Of a stretch of 64,000 bases of DNA, positions 1-8,943 are shown one piece after another. A program made the position numbers and the translations under genes. Below the pieces are notes generated by a model, which ran no database searches, was not told where the DNA came from, and was given only the letters and a program-made list of their open reading frames with translations. This DNA is from BOG-908 sp965198855. Lineage in GTDB: Bacteria > Pseudomonadota > Alphaproteobacteria > Acetobacterales > Acetobacteraceae. Location: the NCBI GenBank assembly GCA_965198855.1, contig CBDAPZ010000002.1, positions 992,001 to 1,056,000 of the forward strand. The letters run 5' to 3'. Position 1 is the stretch's first letter. Each line of letters opens with the position of its first letter.

Positions 1-661
1 GGCGGTTTGCCACTTCGAACAGGAAGATGCCGAGGAACACCGGCAGGGTGGTTTCGCGCGCCAGTGTCGCTGCGATCGCAAGCACGGCGTAGAGCACGAG
101 GCGTTCACCGAGATAGGCGGAGAGTGCGCCGAGGAGCAGTGAGGCGCCGGCGATCTCGGTCGTGTCGTGGGTGAGGGTGACGATGAGGCCGGGCCAGAGC
201 AGGAGCGCTATCGGCAGGCCGAGACCCCGGTCGAGGCGCCGTGCGAGATCGCAGCCAATCCATCCGATGGCACCGATGCCGGCGAGGTTGAGCGCGAATA
301 GGGCGAGCGCGGCGAGGCTTGCGTGACCAAATGAAACAGCAGTGGCGGCGAGGGGGTAGAGGAAGCGCTCGAGGCGCTTGGCGGGGTGGTCGAAGGTGAT
401 GCCGTCGGCGGTAGGGGCCAGGGAGAACGGGGCGACGGCCATGCGGTAGTAGAATTGGCCGTCATAGCCGTCGGAGTTGGGTTTTGCGTTGAGGTGCGGA
501 CGGGTGGCGTCGGCGTCGACGTAATGGTCGCCGGCATTGACGAACAGCGAGGGATCGAAATGGCTGCGTGCCAGCATGGGCAGGCAGAGCAGCAAATAGG
601 CCAGCATGGCGAAAGCTGCGGTGACGGGGGGCGACTTGGCTTGGAGCGTGGTTCGTGGCAT
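1..661 (-). CDS. Polytopic membrane protein, C-terminus beyond the window
   Basis: An open frame on the minus strand starts at an ATG at 661 and runs off the left edge, giving about 220 residues. The N-terminus has a hydrophobic segment (LAYLLLCLPML), then a soluble stretch with a YDGQFYYRMA motif, then several alanine/leucine-rich membrane segments. The aspartate-rich luminal-type loop followed by many helices resembles uncharacterised polytopic proteins linked to cell-surface glycopolymers or GT-C-like transferases. That resemblance is recollection of the motif, not a demonstrated function. It diverges from the decarboxylase at 671. Only 9 bases separate the two ATGs, so the true start may be the internal ATG near 607. 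Confidence 0.6.
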   Translation of the reverse strand, partial: MPRTTLQAKSPPVTAAFAMLAYLLLCLPMLARSHFDPSLFVNAGDHYVDADATRPHLNAKPNSDGYDGQFYYRMAVAPFSLAPTADGITFDHPAKRLERFLYPLAATAVSFGHASLAALALFALNLAGIGAIGWIGCDLARRLDRGLGLPIALLLWPGLIVTLTHDTTEIAGASLLLGALSAYLGERLVLYAVLAIAATLARETTLPVFLGIFLFEVANR

Positions 662-670
662 CGCGGCGCT

Positions 671-2134
671 ATGCCACAGAACGACGCAACGGACACCGTG
701 CCAAGCGGCACATTGGACCCGGAGGATTGGCAGGCGACGCGCGCCCTGGGGCACCGGATGCTGGACGAGATGATCGACTGGCTTTCGACCGCGCGGGAGC
801 GGCCGGTGTGGCGGCATATGCCGGCCGAGGCGCGTGCGGCATTCAGGCAGCATATCCCCGCGCAGGGCATGGACATGACGGAGATCTATGAGGATTTCCG
901 TCGGCTGATCCTGCCGTATTCCAGCGCCAACGAGCACCCGCGGATGATGGGATGGGTGAATGGCGGCGGGAGTGCTGCGGGGATCTTGGCTGAGCTGCTG
1001 ACGGCCGTGTTCAATGTGAATTGCGGCGGGCGTGACCATGCGGCCATCGAGGTGGAACGGCAGGTGGTGGCGTGGGCGGCCGAGATGGTGGGCCTGCCGG
1101 CGAGCACGAGCGGCGTGCTCCTGGCCGGTTCGTCGATGGCGAACATGGTGGCCGTTCTGGTGGCGCGACGGGCTGCCTTAGGTGAGGAGGTGCGCAGCCG
1201 AGGGGTGCTGTCGGCGCCACTGACGGCGTATGCTTCGGTCGCGGCGCACGGGTGCATTCCGCGCGCGATGGATATGGCCGGGTTGGGTTCGGATGCGGTG
1301 CGCGCGATACCGGCGGATGAAAATCATCGTATGCGGCTGGATCTTCTGCGTGAGGCGATTGCGGTCGACCGCGCTTCGGGGCGGCTTCCGTTTCTGGTGG
1401 TGGGCACCGCCGGCACGGTGGATTGCGGTGCGATCGATGATCTTGCCGGTGTGGCCGAGATCGCGGCGCGGGAAAAGATCTGGTTTCACGTGGATGGTGC
1501 GTTTGGTGCAACCGCGGCGCTCAGCCCTGAGTATCGGCCGTTGCTGCGCGGGATTGAACATGCCGACAGCCTGGCCTTCGATTTCCATAAATGGGCGCAA
1601 GTGCCTTACGATGCGGGGTGCGTGCTGGTGCGCGATCCTGCTTTGCACATCGCGACTTTTGCGCAGTCGCTCGCTTATCTGACGCAGGACGTGCGTGGGC
1701 TGGCCGGTAATCCGCCCTGGCCGCGCGATCTTGGGCCGGATCTCTCGCGTGAGTTCAGGGCGCTAAAGATTTGGATGACGCTGAAGGCTTATGGCACTGA
1801 CGGGATCGCGCGCGTTGTCGAGAGCGGTTGCGCTGTGGCACGGCACCTTGCGTCGCGGATTGCGCGCGAGCCGACGCTCGAACTGCTGGCGCCCGTCACT
1901 CTCAATATCGTGTGTTTTCGCGTGGCGGAGGGTGCTGCAGATATCGACGCGCTGAACCGCGATATCGTGGCGGATCTGCAGGAGGCGGGGATCGCCGCAC
2001 CATCGACCACGACGATCGACGGCAAGCTTGCCATACGGGCTGCCTTGTTCAATCACCGCACCATCGCCGCAGACGCGGACGCGCTGGTGGACGGCGTTCT
2101 GCAATTTGCGCGCCGCCGCAATCAGAGTTTCTGA
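671..2134 (+). CDS. Group II pyridoxal-phosphate-dependent decarboxylase (aromatic-L-amino-acid decarboxylase type)
   Basis: A 487-residue protein, normal length for this family. Seen in the sequence: an N-terminal segment with PEDWQATRALGHRMLDEM, the FHVDGAFGA motif whose Asp pairs with the pyridine nitrogen of PLP, and DFHKWAQVPYDAG, whose Lys forms the internal aldimine. Family members remove the carboxyl group from amino acids such as dopa, tryptophan, tyrosine or glutamate in the cytosol. The substrate cannot be read here. The frame is open upstream to 386, but the segment before 671 lies antisense to the membrane gene, so ATG 671 is chosen. The M61 peptidase follows after 12 bases, suggesting co-transcription. 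Confidence 0.85.
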   Translation: MPQNDATDTVPSGTLDPEDWQATRALGHRMLDEMIDWLSTARERPVWRHMPAEARAAFRQHIPAQGMDMTEIYEDFRRLILPYSSANEHPRMMGWVNGGGSAAGILAELLTAVFNVNCGGRDHAAIEVERQVVAWAAEMVGLPASTSGVLLAGSSMANMVAVLVARRAALGEEVRSRGVLSAPLTAYASVAAHGCIPRAMDMAGLGSDAVRAIPADENHRMRLDLLREAIAVDRASGRLPFLVVGTAGTVDCGAIDDLAGVAEIAAREKIWFHVDGAFGATAALSPEYRPLLRGIEHADSLAFDFHKWAQVPYDAGCVLVRDPALHIATFAQSLAYLTQDVRGLAGNPPWPRDLGPDLSREFRALKIWMTLKAYGTDGIARVVESGCAVARHLASRIAREPTLELLAPVTLNIVCFRVAEGAADIDALNRDIVADLQEAGIAAPSTTTIDGKLAIRAALFNHRTIAADADALVDGVLQFARRRNQSF

Positions 2135-2146
2135 AAGGATTTCTAC

Positions 2147-4078
2147 GTGAGGCATGCCCTTCTTGCTGCTACCGCCTTGATTGCGGCGGCGCCCGCTTTT
2201 GCCGAGACGCCAAAAACGCAGCCTTTGCCGTGGCCGCCCGCCATTCCGGCGCCGCAGGATGTGACCTATCCCGGCACCATCAAGCTGGAGGTGGATGCGA
2301 CGGATACGGAGCGGCATATCTTCTCGGTGCATGAAACGCTGCCGGTGCAGAAATCCGGCGCTTTGATCCTGCTTTATCCAGCCTGGGTTCCTGGTGATCA
2401 CAGCCCGACGGGGCCGCTTGCCGAAATGGCTTCGCTGGTGATCAAATCCGGCGGCAACACCATTCCCTGGGTCCGCGACGTGGTGGACATGCATGCCTTC
2501 CACGTGAACGTGCCCGATGGCGCCGCGACGCTGGATATCAGTTTCCAGTATCTTTCGCAGCCCAGCACGGACGGTTTTCGCGAGCGTGAGGAAATCACGC
2601 CGGATATGGTCGATCTCGCATGGAACACGGTGGTGCTGTATCCCGCCGGCGTGTTCAGCCGCGGCATCACCCTGGAGCCGCATATCGCTTTGCCGAAAGG
2701 CTGGCATTATGGCACTGCGCTGGAGACCGCAGAATCTGCCGATGGTGCCGCGACGTTCAAGCAGACGACGCTGGATATGCTGGTGGATTCGCCACTTTAT
2801 GCAGGCAGGAATTTTGCGCGAGTCGACCTCGCACCTGGTGCCGCGACGCCGGTGCATGCCGATATCGTGGCCGATCGGCCCGAGGATCTGGTCATCTCGC
2901 CGGAGCAGCTGGCCAAGCATCGCGCGCTGGTGCAGCAGGCCGTCAAACTCTACGGTGCGCAGCACTACAAGCATTACGATTTCCTGTTCGCCCTGAGCGA
3001 CCAGCTCGGCGGCATTGGGCTCGAACATCACCAATCCAGCGAAGACGGCGTGGGCCGCGGCTATTTCAGCGATTGGGACAACTCGGTCGCCGACCGTGAT
3101 TTGTTGCCGCACGAATATACCCATTCGTGGAACGGCAAGTTCCGCCGCCCGGCCGATCTGTGGGCACCGAATTTCAACGTTCCCGAGCGGGACAGCCTGC
3201 TTTGGGTGTATGAGGGGCAGACGCAGTTCTGGGGCCAGGTGCTGGCGGCACGCTCCGGGCTGTGGAGCAAGCAGGAGGCGCTTGATGCCATTGCCAACGA
3301 TGCGGCCGGCATGCAGGCCGATGTCGGCCGTCAATGGCGCCCGCTGCAGGACACCACCAACGATCCCATCATCAACGAACGCCGACCGCAGCCCTGGCGC
3401 AGCTGGCAGCGTTCGGAGGATTATTATGTCGAAGGCCTGCTAATTTGGCTGGATGCCGATTCGCTGATTCGCGAGACCACGCATGGGCAGAAGTCGCTGG
3501 GTGATTTCGCGCATGCCTTCTTCGGCATTGATGACGGTCAGGTCAGCTCGGTGACGTATCGCTTCGAGGATGTGGTCAGCACGCTCAACGGCATCATGCC
3601 GTATGACTGGGCCACTTTCCTGCGTTCACGGCTCGACGGCACCAGCGATTCGGCGCCGCTGGATGGCATCACTCGCGGTGGCTACAAGCTGGTGTTCACC
3701 GAGACGGCCTCAGCGATGACAAAAAGCCTTGAAGGTCTTCGTGAGAGCCACGACTACACCTTCTCCGTCGGGTTCGGCATGAAAAAGAACGGCACCATCG
3801 GCAACGTGCTGTGGAATGGCCCCGCCTTTCGCGCAGGTGTCACCCGCGGCAGCAAGATCATCGCCGTAAACGGGATTGCCTACGAGGATTACAGCGACCT
3901 GACGGATGCCATCAAATTGGCAAAGACCGAGAAAGCGCCGATCGAGTTGCTGGTGCAGAACGACAAGCATTTCCGTACCTTGCATATCGATTATCACGAC
4001 GGCTTGCGCTATCCGCATCTCGAACGCGTGACGGGCAAGCCTGCTCTGCTGGACGACCTGCTAGCCCCTCTGAAATGA
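2147..4078 (+). CDS. M61 family metallopeptidase (glycyl aminopeptidase-like) with C-terminal PDZ domain
   Basis: A 643-residue protein starting at GTG 2147 with an AAAGGA ribosome site 8 bases upstream. Residues 1-20 are a Sec signal peptide ending in APAFAE. The zinc site is visible as H322-E-Y-T-H326, followed by WNGKFRRP and the third ligand E356 in LLWVYEGQTQFW; this is the M61 signature. The last ~120 residues form a PDZ-like domain (GNVLWNGPAFRAGVTRGSK), as in other M61 enzymes. Family members release N-terminal Gly or Ala from peptides. A periplasmic location is inferred from the signal. It probably forms an operon with the upstream decarboxylase. Confidence 0.9.
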   Translation: MRHALLAATALIAAAPAFAETPKTQPLPWPPAIPAPQDVTYPGTIKLEVDATDTERHIFSVHETLPVQKSGALILLYPAWVPGDHSPTGPLAEMASLVIKSGGNTIPWVRDVVDMHAFHVNVPDGAATLDISFQYLSQPSTDGFREREEITPDMVDLAWNTVVLYPAGVFSRGITLEPHIALPKGWHYGTALETAESADGAATFKQTTLDMLVDSPLYAGRNFARVDLAPGAATPVHADIVADRPEDLVISPEQLAKHRALVQQAVKLYGAQHYKHYDFLFALSDQLGGIGLEHHQSSEDGVGRGYFSDWDNSVADRDLLPHEYTHSWNGKFRRPADLWAPNFNVPERDSLLWVYEGQTQFWGQVLAARSGLWSKQEALDAIANDAAGMQADVGRQWRPLQDTTNDPIINERRPQPWRSWQRSEDYYVEGLLIWLDADSLIRETTHGQKSLGDFAHAFFGIDDGQVSSVTYRFEDVVSTLNGIMPYDWATFLRSRLDGTSDSAPLDGITRGGYKLVFTETASAMTKSLEGLRESHDYTFSVGFGMKKNGTIGNVLWNGPAFRAGVTRGSKIIAVNGIAYEDYSDLTDAIKLAKTEKAPIELLVQNDKHFRTLHIDYHDGLRYPHLERVTGKPALLDDLLAPLK

Positions 4079-4157
4079 GGGAAGCAACTAAAATCTTCCG
4101 GCACGTTGAACTTTTGGGGTCAAAATAGCTTTTTGCCCACGTAAGTGGAGCAAGATC

Positions 4158-4613
4158 ATGACCAGCCATCTCGCCGCCCGAGCCGCCCTTGCCATGGCAG
4201 TCTCGGGTGTTTTCCTTTCCGCGTGCGCCACGCAGCAAAGCACGTCTCAGCAAACCGAACAGATGCTTGTAGCCTCGGGGTTCTTGGAGAAGCCGGCTGA
4301 TACGCCGAAACGACAGGCAAAATTGGCCTCGCTGCCGCCTTATCACGTTCTCTCGCAGCGGGTGAATGCCGGCGGCCAAGATACCGTGGGTTACGTCTAC
4401 GCAGATCCGCAATTCTGCCATTGCGTGTATGTGGGCAACACGGTGGCGTTCCAGAAATACCAGCAACTCGCGTTCCAGGAACACCTGGTGCAGGAGCAGA
4501 TCGCGGCGCAGGAGATGGCGGAAGACGATGCGTTTGGCTGGGGCGATTGGGGACCTTATCCGTATTGGGGCGGTGGCGAGGTGTTTGTAGGGCATGGGGG
4601 TTTTAGGAGGTAA
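4158..4613 (+). CDS. Small lipoprotein of unknown function
   Basis: A 151-residue product beginning MTSHLAARAALAMAVS with a lipobox LSAC at about residues 21-24, so it is probably a lipid-anchored envelope protein. The remainder is Gln-rich (LVQEQIAAQEMAEDD) and ends in a Gly/Tyr/Trp-rich tail (WGDWGPYPYWGG). There is no recognised catalytic motif, and I do not recognise the family. An RBS-like GGAGC lies upstream. A copy of the intergenic hairpin repeat starts immediately after its TAA. Confidence 0.7.
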   Translation: MTSHLAARAALAMAVSGVFLSACATQQSTSQQTEQMLVASGFLEKPADTPKRQAKLASLPPYHVLSQRVNAGGQDTVGYVYADPQFCHCVYVGNTVAFQKYQQLAFQEHLVQEQIAAQEMAEDDAFGWGDWGPYPYWGGGEVFVGHGGFRR

Positions 4614-4656
4614 GGGAGACTCTTCTTTTCTGAAGAAACGAAGCAAAAGACTTTTA
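4614..4656 (+). repeat. Interspersed hairpin repeat, copy 1
   Basis: Starts directly after the lipoprotein stop codon. It carries CTTCTTTTCTGAAGAAACGAAG, a type A stem with one mismatch, then CAAAAGACTTTTA. It sits between convergent genes. Confidence 0.7.
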
Positions 4657-4661
4657 TTTCC

Positions 4662-6998
4662 TTATTCTCGCACGACGTAAGTGTAGAAGCGGATGGTGCC
4701 GTCTGGCTCCTTGTTTCGGTAGACGCCTTGTATTTCGTTGTCCAGGCCGGGGAAACGGTTGGCGGCGCGTTCGAAAACCTGCAGATAATCAATCATGGGC
4801 CTGGCACGCGCATCCACGCGCTCGCCGGGAATGATGGTGGCGATGCCTGGCGGATAGACGACCCATAGCGTGGTGGCGATGCGGCCCTCTACTTCGTCGA
4901 TGGGTAGAAACTCGACGTTGTTGCGCACCAGCTCGCGTACCGCCTGATCGGGACGCATCGCCATTGTCGGAAAATGCGCAGCTTGGAACTGCTTTTTCTG
5001 CAAGACGCTGGTGTCGTGCTGTCGATAGAAATCATGCATCTCGGCGCAGAGATCACGCAGGCCGATCCCTGAATAGCGCTTTGGCCGCTGGCGCACGAAA
5101 TCGGGCATCACGTCGTCCAGCTTGCGGTTGTCGTCGTGCATGCGTTTGAAAAATACCAGCGCGCTCAGCAACGTGCCGGCCTTGCTGCTCTCCACGCCAG
5201 GCGTGAGCAGGAACAGGATGGAATTGAGATCATTCTTTTCCGGGATAATACGATTTTCTCTTAAAAATACGGCAAGAACGGGCGCCGGAATGCCGTGCTC
5301 CGTGTGCTCGCCAGTTGTGCGGTCGAACCCGGGAGTGAGCAAAGTCAGCTTGTTAGGGTCTGTCATCGCAAAACCCTGCTGCACGTTGCCGAAGCCGTGC
5401 CAGGCTTGTTCCGGCGCCAGCGCCCAATAGGCGGCATTGGCCGTCAGTTCGTCGGTGGGCACATCCTCCCAGCGGGTTTCCTCGCCTTGCCGCATCACCA
5501 CATCGGGCACGAACGGCTCGAAGAACCAGCGCCGATCGGGTTTTTCCTCGCGGATGAAAATTTCGTCGCGCAAGGCGCGGATCTTCTTCCGCAGCTCGAT
5601 CCCGAGGCGAATGGTGTCGTCCCAGAGCACTTCACCCTGGCGGCCCTTCATCATCTGCGCACCGACATCGAGTGAGGCGAAAAGCGGGTAGAACGGCGAG
5701 GTCGATGCATGCATCATGAAAAATTCATTGAAGCGGCGATGTTCCACCCGGCGGCGCTGGCCCTTGATGTGGTTGTCGCGCATGTGGATCTGGCTGGATT
5801 GGCTGAAGCCTGCGAGTTGCTTATGCGTCGATTGGGTGGCGATGATGCCGGGGCTTTCGGCATTCAGCGGCTGCAGGCCCATGGCGAAACGGCCGCGATA
5901 GAGGGGGTGGAATTTCATGAAGCCGGCCCAGGCTTCGTCGAACATGATGTAGTCGCAGAGATGGCCGAGTTTTTCCAGGATCATGTCAGCGCTGTAGATG
6001 GTGCCGTCATAGCTGCATTGCTCGATAACGGCGACGCGGAATGGGCGTGGCTTTTGCCAGGCGTTCGGGTCGGTCACCAGCGGGTTTGCACGGATGCTTT
6101 CGCGCAGTGCCGTCTCATCGAGGGCGGCGAAATTAATCGGGCCGATCATGCCGTGGGCGTTGCGGGCAGTTTCGATAAATACTGGGATGCCGCACCCGAG
6201 ATACAGCGCGCCGTGATGGGCCGCCTTGTGGTTGTTGCGGTCGAACAGGACGAGATCGTCGTCGGCGACCAGGGATTGCAGCACCACCTTGTTGGAAGTC
6301 GAGGTGCCGTTCAGCACGAAATAGGTGCGTTCGGCGCCGAAGATTTTGGCCGCTTCCATCTGCGCCTTGAGCGGCGCGCCTTCGTGGATCAGCAGGTCGC
6401 CGAGATCGAGCACGGAGTTGTCGAGGTCATCGCGGAACACGGCCTCGCCGAGATGTTCGACAAAGACGCGGCCGATCGGGCTGCGGCTGTAGAACACGCC
6501 GCCATTATGGCCTGGGCAGGTCCAGAGCTGGTTGCCTTGTTCGGCGAAATCGAGGAGGGCGCCGAAGAAGGGGGTGCGCAAGGTTTCGGCGTAGTGACGC
6601 AGGTGGCTTGCGAGGTTTTTCGCGATGAATTCGGGGGTTTCTTCGGCGAGGAAAACGTAGCCGTCGGCTTCGTGCAGCACGTCGATTGGGATGTCTTCGA
6701 AGCGCTGGCGGCGCACGAGGATGATGATCGGCACATCGAGGCCGCGTTTGCGGATGAAGGAGACGAGGGCGGCGGCTTTGCCTTGCGGGCCGCGTTTGCC
6801 CCAGTCCACCACCACGCAGCCGACGGCGGCGTCGGCGCGGATGATGAGCTCCGCTTCATCAATGCGGCGCGCGCGCAGGGAGGCGAAGCCGATGCGCTCG
6901 ATCTCTTCGGTGATCTGATCGAGGCGTTCGCCTTCGATGTCGCCCGGCTCGAAGGGGGGCGCACAAATCAGGAACTTGAATCGTCGCTCGAACTGCAT
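4662..6998 (-). CDS. Orn/Lys/Arg decarboxylase, biodegradative type
   Basis: A 778-residue protein with the three-part architecture of bacterial ornithine/lysine/arginine decarboxylases: an N-terminal receiver-like wing domain (roughly 1-150), a large PLP-dependent fold, and a C-terminal domain. The PLP-binding lysine is visible in STHKQLAGFSQ, preceded by the conserved FDEAWAGF. Enzymes of this size (AdiA, LdcI, SpeF) make agmatine, cadaverine or putrescine and consume protons. Which amino acid is used cannot be decided from sequence, and no antiporter gene is adjacent. It lies downstream of, and on the same strand as, the GMC oxidoreductase with an 81-base gap, so it may have its own promoter. 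Confidence 0.88.
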   Translation of the reverse strand: MQFERRFKFLICAPPFEPGDIEGERLDQITEEIERIGFASLRARRIDEAELIIRADAAVGCVVVDWGKRGPQGKAAALVSFIRKRGLDVPIIILVRRQRFEDIPIDVLHEADGYVFLAEETPEFIAKNLASHLRHYAETLRTPFFGALLDFAEQGNQLWTCPGHNGGVFYSRSPIGRVFVEHLGEAVFRDDLDNSVLDLGDLLIHEGAPLKAQMEAAKIFGAERTYFVLNGTSTSNKVVLQSLVADDDLVLFDRNNHKAAHHGALYLGCGIPVFIETARNAHGMIGPINFAALDETALRESIRANPLVTDPNAWQKPRPFRVAVIEQCSYDGTIYSADMILEKLGHLCDYIMFDEAWAGFMKFHPLYRGRFAMGLQPLNAESPGIIATQSTHKQLAGFSQSSQIHMRDNHIKGQRRRVEHRRFNEFFMMHASTSPFYPLFASLDVGAQMMKGRQGEVLWDDTIRLGIELRKKIRALRDEIFIREEKPDRRWFFEPFVPDVVMRQGEETRWEDVPTDELTANAAYWALAPEQAWHGFGNVQQGFAMTDPNKLTLLTPGFDRTTGEHTEHGIPAPVLAVFLRENRIIPEKNDLNSILFLLTPGVESSKAGTLLSALVFFKRMHDDNRKLDDVMPDFVRQRPKRYSGIGLRDLCAEMHDFYRQHDTSVLQKKQFQAAHFPTMAMRPDQAVRELVRNNVEFLPIDEVEGRIATTLWVVYPPGIATIIPGERVDARARPMIDYLQVFERAANRFPGLDNEIQGVYRNKEPDGTIRFYTYVVRE

Positions 6999-7079
6999 GG
7001 TCGGAGACTCCGGAAACCCGGGGTCTGATAGCCACTTTGGCCGGATATGTCGAAGCCCCGAAACGGGCTCACTTGCTTC

Positions 7080-8930
7080 CTATCCGGCGGCGATCATATC
7101 CGCAGCCTTCTCGGCCACCATGTAGATGGCGCTGACGAGGAAGAAGCCCGGTATGCGCGGGAAGACCGAAGCGTCGACCACGCGCAGCCCTTGGGTGCCA
7201 TGCACGCGCAGATCACTGGAGAGCACGCCGCCCGAGGCTGCTTCGCCGATGGGGCAGGTGCAGGAGGCGTGATGGCCCCAGGCATGGTCGCGTACGAAGC
7301 CGCGCAGCTCTGCATCGGATTGCAAAGCCTCGCCGGGGAGTTCTTCTTCGGCGATGTGGCCGGCCACTTTGAGATGCTTTGTCATGTCGCGCACGAAGCG
7401 TATGGCGGAGACGACGGAATCGAGATCCACGCCTTCGGCATCGGTGCCTTCCTCGAAGTAGCGGAAGCTGATGTCGGGCATGTCGCGTGGATCGGCAGAG
7501 CGCAGGCGCACCGAGCCACCGCGATTTTGTGTGTGCGCCTTGAGGATGGCCCAGGTGAGATAGTTGTGCTTGCCGGAGAGCAGCTCGGCGTAGCCGGGAA
7601 AGTAGCCGCGGAACAGCCCGAGAAGCGCAAAGCTGAATAGATCGGGCACGGCGCGCGCAGGTGCCGATTTGCGTATCACCGCTAGCACCGCGCCGTTGGT
7701 AGTGTAGACGCCTTCACGTTTGCTGTCCCAATCTTCGTAGAGCAGATCGCCCTTCTTGAACTCGGCGCCTAGCAGAAGATGCCAAGTTTCGAAGTTCATG
7801 CGATTGACGACGCCTACCTCATAGCGGTCTTGCAGATTGCGGCCGACGCCTTCGAGTGCTGTGCGGATAGGAATGTTGTGGGCGGCAAGTTCGGCGGCGG
7901 GGCCGATGCCGGAGAGCATGAGCAATTGCGGTGTGTTGAAGGCGCCGCCGCAGAGGATGACTTCGCGAATGCAGCGCAGTTCGTGCAATTCGCCAGGTGA
8001 TGTGCTTGGCGTGTCATGGGCGCGATAGAGTTTGGCGCCTTTTAGATATTGCACACCGATGGCGCGGTTGTCGTCGTCGAACAGCACGCGGGTGGCGAGC
8101 GCGTCGGTTACGATGTGAAGTTTGTCGGGGTGGGCGGCGGCGGTTTCGAGCAGGCGTTCGCGCGTGCCCATGCGCGCGTGATTGCGCGTGGAGAGCGGGG
8201 TGATTCGTAGGCCTTCGCCGTTCTCGCGCAGCACGCGCCAATCGTTCGGATCGCCTGCGCCTTCGAGCAATTGCCCGATCTGTTCGGCGGGCATGGCCGC
8301 ATCGCGGAAGGCGGCGACGGCCGAGTTCTTCAGCACGTCGATGAGGTCGTGGTCTGCCAGCGCGGCGAGCGGGATGGCGGTTTCGGTGCTGAGCCAGCCT
8401 TTGAAGCCGTGCCGCGCGGGATTGATGCCGGTCTCGTCGAGCAGGCGCAGTTCGGGGCGGTAGTGGCAATTTTCAAGGCGTTCAAAATATTGCCGCATGT
8501 TGACGGCGGACCAGCTTTCATCACCGGTATCTGCTGCGATCGCATCCCAATCCGCATTATGCGGGCTGACCAGGATCATGGCATTATGTGCGGTGCAGCC
8601 ACCCAGCGTTCCGGCGCGTGGATACAGAACGCCTTTCTCGTCTTCCACGTATTTGCAGTCGCGTTTCTGCTGCGCCTCATTCTCGTAGTGACGGACGAAG
8701 AAATCCCATTTTATGCCAGGGTTTTCGGAGGAAAGCGCGTGGAAAGCCGGCACGTCGTAGTGTTCCGGCAGCCCGGGTGCATCTGAGAGGCGAGGGTCGC
8801 TGCCGGCTTCGAGGATGGTGACGACATGGCCCATTTCCGCGAGGCGTGCGGCCAGCGTGCCGCCGCCGGCGCCGGAGCCTACGACGATGAATTCAGGTGT
8901 CTCGCTATCGAGGACAGCCACCATCGGCAA
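7080..8930 (-). CDS. GMC family flavin oxidoreductase
   Basis: A 616-residue protein with an N-terminal FAD Rossmann motif VVGSGAGGGTLAARLAE and the downstream ILEAG acidic end of the dinucleotide fold. A GMC-type substrate region follows, and a C-terminal WGHHASCTCPIG contains the catalytic His. The second catalytic position lies in the PRIPGFFLVSAIYM variant rather than the more common NTNAP form. Family members oxidise alcohols, sugars or sterols and pass electrons to oxygen, quinone or cytochromes. It lies 13 bases downstream of a di-heme cytochrome on the same strand, so the cytochrome is a plausible electron acceptor. No signal peptide is evident. Confidence 0.85.
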   Translation of the reverse strand: MPMVAVLDSETPEFIVVGSGAGGGTLAARLAEMGHVVTILEAGSDPRLSDAPGLPEHYDVPAFHALSSENPGIKWDFFVRHYENEAQQKRDCKYVEDEKGVLYPRAGTLGGCTAHNAMILVSPHNADWDAIAADTGDESWSAVNMRQYFERLENCHYRPELRLLDETGINPARHGFKGWLSTETAIPLAALADHDLIDVLKNSAVAAFRDAAMPAEQIGQLLEGAGDPNDWRVLRENGEGLRITPLSTRNHARMGTRERLLETAAAHPDKLHIVTDALATRVLFDDDNRAIGVQYLKGAKLYRAHDTPSTSPGELHELRCIREVILCGGAFNTPQLLMLSGIGPAAELAAHNIPIRTALEGVGRNLQDRYEVGVVNRMNFETWHLLLGAEFKKGDLLYEDWDSKREGVYTTNGAVLAVIRKSAPARAVPDLFSFALLGLFRGYFPGYAELLSGKHNYLTWAILKAHTQNRGGSVRLRSADPRDMPDISFRYFEEGTDAEGVDLDSVVSAIRFVRDMTKHLKVAGHIAEEELPGEALQSDAELRGFVRDHAWGHHASCTCPIGEAASGGVLSSDLRVHGTQGLRVVDASVFPRIPGFFLVSAIYMVAEKAADMIAAG

Positions 8931-8943
8931 CTCCAGCAGGGTC

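Noticed and set aside
386..670. In-frame upstream extension of the decarboxylase
   Set aside because: It is the antisense of the divergent membrane protein gene, which has better coding character (YDGQFYYRMA and membrane helices).
1763..3334. Long minus-strand open frame opposite the decarboxylase and peptidase
   Set aside because: It is rich in Arg and His with no domain, and lies antisense to two well-supported genes.
5709..7028. Long plus-strand frame opposite the Orn/Lys/Arg decarboxylase
   Set aside because: Composition is the mirror of the real gene; no motif of its own.
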